The position numbers and the translations under genes were made by a program. Positions 27,901 through 36,061 of a stretch of 64,000 nt of DNA are shown here, piece by piece; positions within the stretch are counted from its first letter, which is position 1; each line of letters starts with the position of its first letter. Origin of the DNA: Streptomyces sp. SolWspMP-5a-2 (GTDB lineage Bacteria; Actinomycetota; Actinomycetes; Streptomycetales; Streptomycetaceae). The stretch covers positions 20,838 through 84,837 of the forward strand of contig NZ_FMCI01000110.1 in NCBI RefSeq assembly GCF_900091845.1, read 5' to 3'. The notes below the pieces were generated by a model. The model ran no database searches and had not been told where the DNA came from. It saw nothing but the letters and a program-made list of their open reading frames with translations.

Positions 27901-29690
27901 TCCACGTCCGCCTCGCGGATGCCGAGGAGATCGAGCGCTGCCGCCAGGCGGGCGTCCCGGGCGAGGTCGGAGACCACGTGGACCAGTGATTCCCGCAGGC
28001 CGTCCTCGTCCGTGCGACGGAACACCTGGCCGGGGACCGCCGGGACCAGGCCGTGTTCCTCGGTGAGGACGATCCGCGCCCTGCGTGCCTCCTCGGCGTG
28101 CGGGGACCGGGCCTCGACCATGTCGGCGAGAATGTGGATCGCGGCCGCCGAAGCCTCGGAGGTGCCGCACTCGACCAGCGCCTCCAACCACTCACGGACG
28201 TCCGCACGTCGGTGACCGGCCGCGCCGAGAATGTGCTCGACCTTGCCCGAACGCAGCGGGTCGGCCTCCGCGTTCGGGTGCAGCCAGTCCGAGGGGCGGC
28301 CGGGGGACTCGCTCCACATCCGCAGCCACGTCGCGTTCCTGTCCTTGTCGAGACGCGGCGGGACACGCAGCTCGGTCGGGACCCGGAGCCGCCCCTCCTG
28401 GTCGGGCAACGAGGGTCGGGTCGCGGCGCGGTCCCAGATCTCCCCGGTCAGCAGCGCGTCGGCCCAGCTGATGGCCTCCTTCACGCGACCGGGCAGCAAC
28501 GGCAGGTGAGCTGCCGGGTCCTCGGCGGGAGCGAGCTGCGGGAGGGAAGCGACCACCAGCTCCGCGGAGACCTTCACCATCTCCTCGTTGAAGGCCGAGG
28601 AGTCGAGAAGGTTCTGGCGGTCCTCGTTCGTCTTCCAGGCTCCGTTGAGGATGCCGCTCAAGGACATCTCGTACTTGGTGGGGAAGAAGGACCAGAAACG
28701 GCCGCGCCCTCGTGCCTGCGGACTCACCTGCAGTCCGGTCCTGGGGTCCCGCTCGAACGCGGGCACCGCCCAGGCCAGGTCGAGGACGAGGCGGTCGTGC
28801 AGCTCGCCGGCGTCGGATCGGGCCGCCGGGCCGGGTTCGTGCGTGGTGGTGAAGACCCGCCAGCTCGTCCCGGTCGGTGGGCGGCCCGTCCGCTCCTCGA
28901 CCACGGTGTGCAGGTCCCCCGACCGGCTCGCGGTCAGCACGCGCCGGCCCGCGGGAAGGTGACGACGATCCTCGAGGACGACCTTCGCCACGTGCGGGGC
29001 CAGGAGTTGGAAGCCGACGGGGAACTCCTCCCGTGTCGACCCGGCGGAGGTCCGCCCCCCGAGCATGTCCGATGCCAGCCTGCCCGCCGCGCCGTCGAGC
29101 AGGGGCAGACGGACGACCGTGGTGGCCCACCCCAACAGTTCGTCGAGGACGGGATCCTGAGCGCGCTCGGTCGCCGGATCGAGGGGACGGGCCATCCGGA
29201 GAACCGGGGCGTCGAACCGCTCGCCCATGCGTTCCCGGACGCCCGGAACCGCGAGGATCTTCTCCAATGCCCATTCGCGATCGAATCCGAAGTCACCTGT
29301 GCGGCTGAAGAACTGAGGAGCGTCCGTCACCACCAGAACGGATTTGAAGCCCACGCCGAAGCGGCCGATCTGGCCACCTCGCTTGCGCGACATGCTCATC
29401 CGGAGAATGGTTTCCGCCCCCTCCGGTGTCATCGGAGTCCCCTCGTTCGCGCAGTACAGATACGCATCCGTGAGAACGACCTGTACGGTGCCTCCGGGCT
29501 CGGCGGAGATCTCGTCGGCAGCGTTCTGGACGAGTTCGAAGAGTTGGCGATCGCCGTATCCGCCCTGTGTGATTCGACGTTCACCGTTCGCGTGCTCGGG
29601 GATGAGGCCGGGGTCGACCTCGTACGTCTGCAGAACGCGGGAGGACTGTTCCACGACAGTACCGACGACCGTTTGCGGGGAGGCGGACAT
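24942..29690 (-). CDS. Sacsin-like HATPase fused to an SF2 helicase
   Basis: A 1582-residue two-ended protein. The N-terminus is a GHKL (Hsp90/sacsin-type) ATPase: N-box in FELVQNAADE (near 50), YCANEGTPM, and the lid motif GRFGVGFKS (near 108). The middle 900 residues are mostly helical with no recognised domain. The C-terminus is an SF2 DEAH helicase: PTGAGKT (near 1209), VVDEAHT (near 1313), GLTATPF (near 1346) and QMIGRGLRGPRN (near 1535). GHKL lid closure could gate the helicase, an inference. ATG 29690 follows AGGAG by 11 nt. An in-frame ATG 21 nt earlier is possible. It leads the operon containing the UvrD-like gene, drmA and drmB. Confidence 0.88.
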   Translation of the reverse strand: MSASPQTVVGTVVEQSSRVLQTYEVDPGLIPEHANGERRITQGGYGDRQLFELVQNAADEISAEPGGTVQVVLTDAYLYCANEGTPMTPEGAETILRMSMSRKRGGQIGRFGVGFKSVLVVTDAPQFFSRTGDFGFDREWALEKILAVPGVRERMGERFDAPVLRMARPLDPATERAQDPVLDELLGWATTVVRLPLLDGAAGRLASDMLGGRTSAGSTREEFPVGFQLLAPHVAKVVLEDRRHLPAGRRVLTASRSGDLHTVVEERTGRPPTGTSWRVFTTTHEPGPAARSDAGELHDRLVLDLAWAVPAFERDPRTGLQVSPQARGRGRFWSFFPTKYEMSLSGILNGAWKTNEDRQNLLDSSAFNEEMVKVSAELVVASLPQLAPAEDPAAHLPLLPGRVKEAISWADALLTGEIWDRAATRPSLPDQEGRLRVPTELRVPPRLDKDRNATWLRMWSESPGRPSDWLHPNAEADPLRSGKVEHILGAAGHRRADVREWLEALVECGTSEASAAAIHILADMVEARSPHAEEARRARIVLTEEHGLVPAVPGQVFRRTDEDGLRESLVHVVSDLARDARLAAALDLLGIREADVEGRFISILDRGFGGYGEAEWERFWDLFRQAGGRRLTHTLLQRVPDARESLRVRTADGRFRPARDCMLPGAVVDAGRDPGVAVDTRFHSDDLAFFRDMGLRERPSSSARPEGEAWFEEYREAVHASYLRSHPDAPRTGLNRLKLEGSPVGGPLHLFRSLSEESRAAFLKALPDEAVVDNWTRQIGAQASTRRAVMSPIRWMLRKYGAVATSQGIRSLGEAVGPQLAAYSGILPVADISAEKARKLRLPTTVEEVPPKLWESLLAEVGRSEDDAFVGNTYVMLTRFEAAFPENSLTRCRVGDTWSTRPDEEITVAVGAVEYRALRAEQLPALLVASTTDADLMVDEWGMKRYSEAITRETREVLDGDPVPLLELYPALRQRLNSGNRNATVQRCAELEEVTRTRNAARSRPLDAVRHGLTVKVRGPLEAEPMLRLIDRELELGLGAAGCRAVLEHQERMARDSRTEAALKAVRDAEDVVTKIELLIGADALRSGLPEGLMEAELEALDGATPSGRRIAQMAFNARGDRLLHHHARDIQAVLPHAPVGYTGSSAAVAFVSSLRLPVTFAGSRTPSPPAFETIDGPQDFPRLHDYQEDLVRNITTLLDRLAPQRAMLSLPTGAGKTRVTAEAVIRWVKRVGDLRGPLLWIAQTEELCEQAVQSWKFVWGKVGAERPLTLSRLWGGNEVGDVVGHPHLVVATDAKLDRCLGDDAYAWLRNAALVVVDEAHTAVSPRYTHVLGRLGLTQYGTERHLLGLTATPFRNTNEEETRRLVNRFGGRRLDEGVFPSGDPYGDLQEWGMLAQVEHRTLVGGTIELTHDEKAQAERMATLSRSAEQRLAEDHARSRRIVDEVAGLPEDWPTLLFATSVDHANYLAAMLNDRGVPSAAVDSTTSAQDRRRRVEDFRANRIRVLTNYGVLTQGFDAPATRVVVVARPVYSTNVYQQMIGRGLRGPRNGGKPTCLILDVSDNIANFDTRLAFNQFEHLWSRK

Positions 29691-29814
29691 TTTTTTCACG
29701 GCTCCTGCCATGGAGTGTCTGGTGCCGGGGAGACGAAGAAGTCCTGGCCCAGCGCTCGAGAACCTGTTTCGACCGGGGCCGTGCGATCCGGTGGACCACC
29801 CGCACGGCCTGCCG

Positions 29815-30021
29815 TCAACTGGCTCCGGAGCCCGGGAGATCGAGGGGGCCGCGAGGGAGGTCGTCGAACTCCCCGGGGGTGACCCCGTGAACGTCGAGGA
29901 TCTCCTTGATTTCCGATTCCGATCGGGCCAGCCCCACCGCAAGGAGCAGTGAGTTGATTTCCCGTTGCGAGAAGGGGGCAGGGACGTGCGGATTTCCGGA
30001 TTCCTCGGGAGGGTCGTCCAT
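29815..30021 (-). CDS. Small hypothetical protein at the head of the helicase operon
   Basis: A possible 68-residue acidic protein from ATG 30021, preceded by a purine-rich GAGAAG. It begins MDDPPEESG and has a plausible helical core (FSQREINSLLLAVGLARSES, then EIKEILDVHGV), ending PLDLPGSGAS. It lies 124 bp before the HATPase-helicase gene on the same strand. The amphipathic pattern and good codon use suggest it is translated. I recognise no family. It could be a small adaptor for the large ATPase, or a spurious frame. Confidence 0.45.
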   Translation of the reverse strand: MDDPPEESGNPHVPAPFSQREINSLLLAVGLARSESEIKEILDVHGVTPGEFDDLPRGPLDLPGSGAS

Positions 30022-30451
30022 GGGGACTTCTCGTCCTCCGATCTCTTTCGATCCTCCTCGTCCCGTGAGAGCGTCAGAGGGTTTGCGAGAACTGCAGAAG
30101 GCACAACTCACCCGTTTCGCGCGGCATTTCCCGAGCGATACGGACAGGTCCGCTGTGGTCGATCCTAGAACGCTTCACTCGTTCGTGTCACGCTGAATTC
30201 TGCTGCCGATTAACGGAGTTGACGCCACCGCTTTTGTCGAGATCTCTCCCTCGCGCGGCGGCGGGGCGGATGTCAGTGGTTCGCGTATTGGATATAGTGC
30301 GCAAACTAAACTTATTGGTCATATTGACTGTCAGGGTCGAACGGTGCGCCGGATCCCTGTCGGTCAAGCGTCAGTTGACGGGTGCATGGATGTCAAATTA
30401 GCCTGTCCGGGACCGGATGCACAACGGCGGACCGGAGAGTGTGGAGGCCAC
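30022..30451. promoter_or_regulatory. Divergent control region of the defence island
   Basis: This 430-bp gap separates the two divergent defence operons. It holds the most AT-rich stretch of the island (about 30280-30332), with a TATAGT hexamer at 30294 and a TTGACT at 30324 that could be promoter elements. The plus-strand unit begins with an XRE regulator, so an autoregulatory operator is expected here. No clear palindrome was identified. No gene is supported, other than the small ORF just outside it. Confidence 0.5.
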
Positions 30452-32602
30452 ATGGAGGTCGGCGAGGAGTTCGGGCCCTGGTTGTCCCGTCAGCTCAAAC
30501 TCGCGGGCAGGACGCAGGCGGAGCTGGCCGACGAACTGGGACTGACCAGAGCGGCGGTCTCGGCCTGGATCACCAAGCGCTCCGTTCCCCGTCCCACGGT
30601 GATGGGCGAGATCGCCAAGGCGCTCGGAACGGATCTGGGCACCGTGCACACACGGACGACGGACACCCAGGCGGGACTGCCCGTTCGCTGGTACCACCGC
30701 CCCGGTTATCAGGACGGCGGTCGGGACGGAGGCAACGCAGCCGCGTTCGCCTTCGACTCGGACGTCCAGGTGCTGGCTCGGGAGACCTGCCAGAACAGCC
30801 TGGACGAGCGGATCGTGGAGAACGGCCGCCCGGTGCGGGTGCGCTACACCATCCACGAGCTGACGGGGGAGGCGCTCGACGCGTTCCGGGCCGCGGTCCT
30901 GTGGGACGACCTCCAGCCGCATTACTCGGCGGTCTCCGAATCCGCCGCCGACCAGAAGGTCGGACGTGTGGTGGACGCCGGTGTGCGCGACATGTTCGAG
31001 AAGAGCAGACTGATCCTGCTCCGCGTAGACGACTACAACGCGTCGGGCCTCACCGGTGACGACTACGAGGACGGCAAGTTCGCCGCCGTGGTCCGCCGGC
31101 AGTTGGAGAGCCTCAAGTCCGGTCGGAGCGCAGGCGGTTCCTACGGGCTCGGCAAGGCGACGCTCTGGGCGACCAGCTCGCTCGGCATGGTGCTGATCAA
31201 CTCGACCCTCTCCGTCCCCCACGAGGGTCGTACCGAACGGCGTGTCATCGGACGGTTGGAGCTGCCGTGGCGGTCGGTCGACGGAACCGCCTACGCCGGT
31301 CCCGCGTGGCTCGGGCGTCCCGACCCGGGGACGCCCGGCGCCGATGTGGTCCGTTCCTGGTGGGCGGACGAGGAAACGGTCGAACGACTCCACCTCACGC
31401 GTGAGAACGACGAGCCGGGCACGTCGTTCCTGATCGTCGGCGCCCACGACGTGGCCAGCCTGGACCAAGGACGCCCCGACTCCGTCATCGACGAGGGCGA
31501 CGACGGGATCGACGACAACGGCACCCGTGACATCGAGGTCATGCACCGACGCCTCGTCGAAGCGCTGGGACGGGACTTCTGGGCAGCGATGACAGGCGGC
31601 GGCAGCCGGCTTCCGCTGCTGGAGACCTCGGTCCGCACTCTCCGCAACGGCGTGGTCGTCAAGGAGGAGGAGAGGGTCGACCCGTCCGAGAACCAGCCTT
31701 CGCGCACCCGGGCGCTACGGGCCTTCTACGAGGGGACGACCGTGGAACGGCTGACCGAGGCCGGTCAGGTCGCGCTGCGGACCGTCCCGCTCCTGCTGCC
31801 TCTGTCCGGGGGCCGACGGGGAGCACTCGGCGCCCACCCCGGGGTGCTCCTGGTGACGGAGGCCGAGGACAGCGACGACGGGGGACCGAACCAGGTCCAC
31901 TCGCTGCGGGGCAATCTGATGACCATCAAGAGATCGGGCGTCCACGGTCTTCCGTTGGGCGTCACCGCGTTCCAGGGCGTTCTCCTGGTGGGCCATGCCG
32001 CCGGGCGCTCGGCGCCCTTCGCCGACGAGGCCGAGGACTTCCTCCGCGCCGCCGAACCGCCCGAGCACGACAAGTGGGGCCAGACCGAGGAGTTGACGCT
32101 CCGCTGGTCGCACACCGCTCACCAGCGCATCTCCCGATTGACGACCGAGGTCAACACCGCGGTCAAGGAACTGGTCGTCCGGAGGAAGGGCACCGGTGGG
32201 CAGGAGAGCGCGAAGCTGCGCAAGAAACTCACCCTCCCGGCGAAGGGCGCCGCACCCGGGCGCGCCTCCGGGTCCGCCGTGCCGGAGCTGGACACGCTGT
32301 CCGCCGAGATCGGCGAGAGCGGGGAGTGGCGGATCACCGCAGAGGTGAAACTGCCGCGCGCCGGCGAACTGCCGCTCATGACGCCGGTCGTTCTTCTGGA
32401 CGTCAGGTCGGGCGGCCGTCCCCGGCTCGCCTGGGCGGAACTCGTCGCCGGGGAGGGCTGCGAGATCGAGAACGGGATGTTGCGCTTCCTGCCGGGTGCG
32501 CGCCGTGCGGTCTTCCGCGGATCGACCGACGTCACCGGACATCCGGTCCGCACCGAACTCACACGGTTGGTGCTGGAGCTCCGCAACGGCACGGGGGAAT
32601 GA
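30452..32602 (+). CDS. XRE helix-turn-helix fused to a GHKL-type ATPase
   Basis: A 716-residue protein. Residues 9-60 are an XRE DNA-binding domain (RTQAELADELGLTRAAVSAW). A GHKL ATPase follows: the N-box ARETCQNSLDERI near 109, a G1-like box VDDYNASGL near 191, and the G2/lid motif GGSYGLGKAT near 228. The remaining 450 residues lack recognised motifs. The ATPase core recalls the MutL/Hsp90/MORC-type ATPases of restriction-modification operons. The fusion suggests that one protein controls expression and takes part in defence, which is inference. ATG 30452 is preceded by GGAGG at 30443-30447. An earlier ATG (30386) adds no recognisable sequence. It starts the three-gene plus-strand operon. 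Confidence 0.85.
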   Translation: MEVGEEFGPWLSRQLKLAGRTQAELADELGLTRAAVSAWITKRSVPRPTVMGEIAKALGTDLGTVHTRTTDTQAGLPVRWYHRPGYQDGGRDGGNAAAFAFDSDVQVLARETCQNSLDERIVENGRPVRVRYTIHELTGEALDAFRAAVLWDDLQPHYSAVSESAADQKVGRVVDAGVRDMFEKSRLILLRVDDYNASGLTGDDYEDGKFAAVVRRQLESLKSGRSAGGSYGLGKATLWATSSLGMVLINSTLSVPHEGRTERRVIGRLELPWRSVDGTAYAGPAWLGRPDPGTPGADVVRSWWADEETVERLHLTRENDEPGTSFLIVGAHDVASLDQGRPDSVIDEGDDGIDDNGTRDIEVMHRRLVEALGRDFWAAMTGGGSRLPLLETSVRTLRNGVVVKEEERVDPSENQPSRTRALRAFYEGTTVERLTEAGQVALRTVPLLLPLSGGRRGALGAHPGVLLVTEAEDSDDGGPNQVHSLRGNLMTIKRSGVHGLPLGVTAFQGVLLVGHAAGRSAPFADEAEDFLRAAEPPEHDKWGQTEELTLRWSHTAHQRISRLTTEVNTAVKELVVRRKGTGGQESAKLRKKLTLPAKGAAPGRASGSAVPELDTLSAEIGESGEWRITAEVKLPRAGELPLMTPVVLLDVRSGGRPRLAWAELVAGEGCEIENGMLRFLPGARRAVFRGSTDVTGHPVRTELTRLVLELRNGTGE

Positions 32603-32605
32603 GAC

Positions 32606-33601
32606 ATGAAGTTCTACCCGTACAAGCGACTCAACCGACCGATCACCCTGCGGGTGACCTCCGCCTTCCTGAGACTTCCGGACGACACCCGCGACCACCT
32701 GGACACGTCCGCGTGGTCCGTCCCCCAGCGCACCGTCGCCCTGGGTGTGGCACAACACGAGGACTGGGTCTCCGCCAGGATCGGTCTGTCGGCCACGCTG
32801 CCGCCCGGAGCCACCGCCCCCGACGCCCCGTGGGAGAAGCTGCGGGTCCTCGCGGTCCTCACCGACGGCGACACCAACGTGCGCAACACGGTGGACCTCA
32901 GGCAGGACGCTCCCGGGAGCAAGGAATGGGCCGGCGAGATCGAGGTGTTCCGGGACGACCACGTGGGTCGTGCCGCCCTGGCCGTCCACGCCGTCGCCGA
33001 GATCGACGGTGTCCCCGGTCGCTCGATCGCAGAGACCGCAGCCGACTGGAGCGTCGACGTCACCGCGGTGGAACCGCTCGGCGGCCTGCGTCTCGATGTG
33101 AAACAGGCGAGTTTCTCCAAGAGCGCCAGGGAGTGGCTGCGTGCCTACACGGACGCGCCGTGGGCCGTCGACGCCTCCGGCCGCCTGCCGTTGGTGATGG
33201 TCAACACCGACGTCGAGGGTTTCTCCGATCTCCTCGGCGGGGACGGCGGCGGGATCGAGAACAAGATCCATGAACTGCTGGTGTCCCAGATGGCCACCGA
33301 CGTGTGGACCGCGGTGTTCCACAGTGCCCTGGGCGATCTGGAGGTGGAGTCCGACGGCACACCCGTCTTCCCCGACGACTGGCGGGGAGAGGTGCTGCGG
33401 GAGATGCTCCCCGACGTCGTGCCCGGATTCCAGGTCGAGGAGGCACTGCGGAGGGTGCACCGGCGGCGGACCGGTGACGCGGGATGGGTGGAGCTCCAGA
33501 CACGTGTCCACCACGCGGCGGTGCGCCGCGCAGGCGCGAGGAAGGCGGTCGCCAACATTCTGCGCGCACTGCAGCAGATCAACCGAGAGGACAGCGCGTG
33601 A
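32606..33601 (+). CDS. Unknown protein, middle gene of the plus-strand defence operon
   Basis: A 331-residue soluble protein of unrecognised family. It begins MKFYPYKRLNRPITLRVTSA. The first half appears strand-rich, with a charged middle (VLTDGDTNVRNTVDL, IEVFRDDHVGRAALAVHAVA). The second half is helical and basic at its end (EALRRVHRRRTG, HHAAVRRAGARKAVANILRA). No nuclease or NTPase motif is visible. It begins 3 nt after the XRE-GHKL gene, and its stop overlaps the next start as GTGA, so it probably acts with both products. Confidence 0.8.
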   Translation: MKFYPYKRLNRPITLRVTSAFLRLPDDTRDHLDTSAWSVPQRTVALGVAQHEDWVSARIGLSATLPPGATAPDAPWEKLRVLAVLTDGDTNVRNTVDLRQDAPGSKEWAGEIEVFRDDHVGRAALAVHAVAEIDGVPGRSIAETAADWSVDVTAVEPLGGLRLDVKQASFSKSAREWLRAYTDAPWAVDASGRLPLVMVNTDVEGFSDLLGGDGGGIENKIHELLVSQMATDVWTAVFHSALGDLEVESDGTPVFPDDWRGEVLREMLPDVVPGFQVEEALRRVHRRRTGDAGWVELQTRVHHAAVRRAGARKAVANILRALQQINREDSA

Positions 33602-34467
33602 TCGAGAAGCCTCACCACGTCCCGGAGCGGCTCGGCCTGCTCCCCGCCACGGCTGCCGATCTCTTCCTCACCGAGGATCTGTTGAGATGCGTCCAGGGAC
33701 ATGCCGGTGTGAATCTTGCCAAGGTCGTCGAATCCCTCCCCGAGGAGGACGCGCGCTGGGCGGTGGAGCCCATCCGGGACCTCGTGGACGACGCGATGTA
33801 CCAGTTCAAGGACAACCGGACCGATGCCGACGGCTGGCTCGCGCCCCGGTTGCACGCCACACTGCGGCTGACCCGCCGGGAGGCCGCGGACAAGAGGATC
33901 TGGACCCATCTCGCGCTCGCCGTCGCTCCGGACTACGTGGCGTGGCGACATGTCCTCAAGCAGGGCGACGATTCCCGGATCAGCTCGGCCCGGTTCAAAG
34001 GAGTGCTGGACCGACAGTGTTTCTCACGCCTGTGGTGGGTCGCGGAGATGTTCCGTGACGGTCCGGACTACTCACCGGTGGTGACGGCGTGCGCCAACCA
34101 GGAGTTCCTGCACAGCGTGCTGCGCATGGGCCTGGTCGACCACCGGCCCACGGCACAGGCGCTGGTCCGGGTCCTGGAGCGGGGCGTCGCCGACACGACC
34201 CGTGAGGTGAACGGGCTCGTCGCCGCGATCAACGTGGCGGGCGCCACTCTGGTGTACGACGCCTTGGCCGAGGACGGGCCGCGCGATCCGACCGCACTGC
34301 GCAGGTGGATCGCGGAAGCCGAATCGGCTCCCCCGGTGCCGCGGCACGACCTTCCGGAGGGCCCCGACGAGGAGCCCGTCCCGGGGGAGTCGGTGGAGGC
34401 GCTCGCCGCGTATTTCACGGAACTCTTCGAGACGGCCCCGGTGAGAGGGCGCGAGCCCGAGGACTGA
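33598..34467 (+). CDS. Unknown protein, possibly DUF6339-like, last gene of the plus-strand defence operon
   Basis: A 289-residue, mainly helical protein from GTG 33598, overlapping the upstream stop by 4 nt. The conserved-looking core is WLAPRLHATLRLTRREAADK, then LALAVAPDYVAWR and FSRLWWVAEMFRDGPDYSPV. I recall similar phrases in the DUF6339 family seen near methylase/endonuclease loci, but I hold that loosely. The C-terminus is acidic and proline-rich. No catalytic motif is seen. It converges on the methyltransferase gene, with only 9 bp between stops. Confidence 0.75.
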   Translation: MIEKPHHVPERLGLLPATAADLFLTEDLLRCVQGHAGVNLAKVVESLPEEDARWAVEPIRDLVDDAMYQFKDNRTDADGWLAPRLHATLRLTRREAADKRIWTHLALAVAPDYVAWRHVLKQGDDSRISSARFKGVLDRQCFSRLWWVAEMFRDGPDYSPVVTACANQEFLHSVLRMGLVDHRPTAQALVRVLERGVADTTREVNGLVAAINVAGATLVYDALAEDGPRDPTALRRWIAEAESAPPVPRHDLPEGPDEEPVPGESVEALAAYFTELFETAPVRGREPED

Positions 34468-34476
34468 GGCGACGGG

Positions 34477-36015
34477 TCACCTGCCGGTGAGCGGGTGCCC
34501 CGCCAGATCTCCGTGCGTACGGGCTCGCACCGGTTCGCTCGGCGGTCGCCAGTTCTCCAGGTCCGAGACGGCCTGTTCCGCCCTCGCGCGCGCCTCCTCG
34601 TGCCCCAGTCCGGGTTCGAGGACCTGGCGCAGGACGTGCAGGGCGAGCCTCGGCGGCACGGCGTTGCCGATCTGCTGCGACCGGTCGCTCCCCCGCCAGG
34701 GGTAGGACACGGGGAACGACTGGAGAACGCCCGCCTCCGCCGGAGCGAATCGTTCGAACCGAGGAAGATCGATGTCGGTGCCCTTGTGGCACAGACGGTT
34801 CCGGGACACCTTGCCCGTGATCGTCGAGGACGGGACGTCGTGGTCGCGTCGACCGCGGGCACCGGGATCCCCGCCCGTCCCGTAGTTGGACACCACGGTG
34901 AAGGCCGGGCGGTCGGGCAGCTCGGGGTCGATGCCGCGCGCCTTCTTGAGAGCCGCCTCCATGGACACCCAGGCGGCCTTGGGGGACCTGTCCGTGCTCT
35001 GCTCCCCGAGATCCCAGAGCGGCGGTTCCGCCCGGCCCCTGGTCGGGGCCCCCGACGGGACGTTCCGGGAGCGGTAGCGCTCGTGCGTCTCGGCGACCTC
35101 GCTGACCTCGGTCTCGCCGAGGCGAGCCATGAGCACCGCTCGCTTCCGTGTCTGCGGGACCCCGAACGCCTCGGTGAGCATCAACTGGGTCCTGGTGCGG
35201 TATCCGAGGGTGCCGAGCACCTCGGCGTACTTCTCCCACACCGGCATCACGGCCTGCACCTGTTCGAGCACGACGGCCTCGTAGGCGTTCGAGCCGGGTC
35301 GTCGACTGCGCTCGATCACCCACCACAACGGTTGCAGGACCAGCCCGGTCCGTTCGTCACCGAGTTCTTCGAGCTGCTGCCTGCACTCGTGGAGTTCGAC
35401 GCCCAGGGTGTCGAACTCCACGACGAGGGTCTCGAGCATCTCGTCCTTCAGGTCGAGATTTCGCTCCGCGCGTGATGACTTGAGGACGCTCCTGATCTCG
35501 TCCCCCGGGGTCCCGAGGTCCTCGAGAGCCCGTTGGAGCGCCTTGCGGGTCACCGCTCGGCGTGCCTCGATCCCGCGCTTCCTCTCCTTGACCTCCTCGG
35601 CCAGGACGGCCTTCCTGCGCAGTTCCTCCGAGATGGCGCGCCACGTCCGGAAGATCCTCTTCCAGTCACCGTCCGCGGTTCTCACGGCTTCGTGCAGACG
35701 ATCGATGTAGCCCACCACCTGGTCCAGGGCCCGGCGCCCGGCGCCATGTCCCGCGACCGTGAACGTCTGGCAGGGAGGGCCACCGGTCAGCACCTGGGCG
35801 CGGGGGAAGAAGGCCGCGCGGTAGGCGCGCACATCGCCCCTGAAGGTGTCCAGCCCCGCTGCCTCGCGCGTGGCGCACGCGTTCCCGTCCCACTCGATAC
35901 CGGTGACCTGATGGCCCAGGACATCCGCTGCCACATCCAGCCCACCCGGCCCGGCGAAGAGATCGACGATACGGAAAACCGCAGGTGGGGGAGGTGGTGT
36001 TGTGATGTGACCCAT
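34477..36015 (-). CDS. dcm: DNA (cytosine-5)-methyltransferase
   Basis: A 512-residue C5 methylase with intact key motifs: motif I DLFAGPGGLD (SAM binding, near 18), motif IV TGGPPCQTF with the catalytic Cys (near 75), motif VI as LEQV (usual ENV, near 245), motif VIII QTRKRAVLMA (near 285), and motifs IX-X with QQIGNAVPP (near 441). About 100 charged helical residues between motifs IV and VI make it longer than the usual 350-420. It would mark self DNA at an unknown cytosine site. ATG 36015 gives a normal N-terminus. GTG 36069 would overlap the upstream methylase-like gene by 8 nt. Confidence 0.93.
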   Translation of the reverse strand: MGHITTPPPPPAVFRIVDLFAGPGGLDVAADVLGHQVTGIEWDGNACATREAAGLDTFRGDVRAYRAAFFPRAQVLTGGPPCQTFTVAGHGAGRRALDQVVGYIDRLHEAVRTADGDWKRIFRTWRAISEELRRKAVLAEEVKERKRGIEARRAVTRKALQRALEDLGTPGDEIRSVLKSSRAERNLDLKDEMLETLVVEFDTLGVELHECRQQLEELGDERTGLVLQPLWWVIERSRRPGSNAYEAVVLEQVQAVMPVWEKYAEVLGTLGYRTRTQLMLTEAFGVPQTRKRAVLMARLGETEVSEVAETHERYRSRNVPSGAPTRGRAEPPLWDLGEQSTDRSPKAAWVSMEAALKKARGIDPELPDRPAFTVVSNYGTGGDPGARGRRDHDVPSSTITGKVSRNRLCHKGTDIDLPRFERFAPAEAGVLQSFPVSYPWRGSDRSQQIGNAVPPRLALHVLRQVLEPGLGHEEARARAEQAVSDLENWRPPSEPVRARTHGDLAGHPLTGR

Positions 36016-36061
36016 GGGCGTGAAGTGTAGCCGGCGATCCGGTGGGACATCTCCGGTTCGT

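Noticed and set aside
23041..28191. A 1716-residue reading of the UvrD-like gene
   Set aside because: The upstream extension overlaps the HATPase-helicase gene and is Gly/Arg/Pro nonsense. The GTGA overlap at 24942-24945 gives the natural start.
28053..29882. A 609-residue plus-strand gene opposite the HATPase domain
   Set aside because: Antisense shadow without motifs. The minus strand has clear GHKL motifs.
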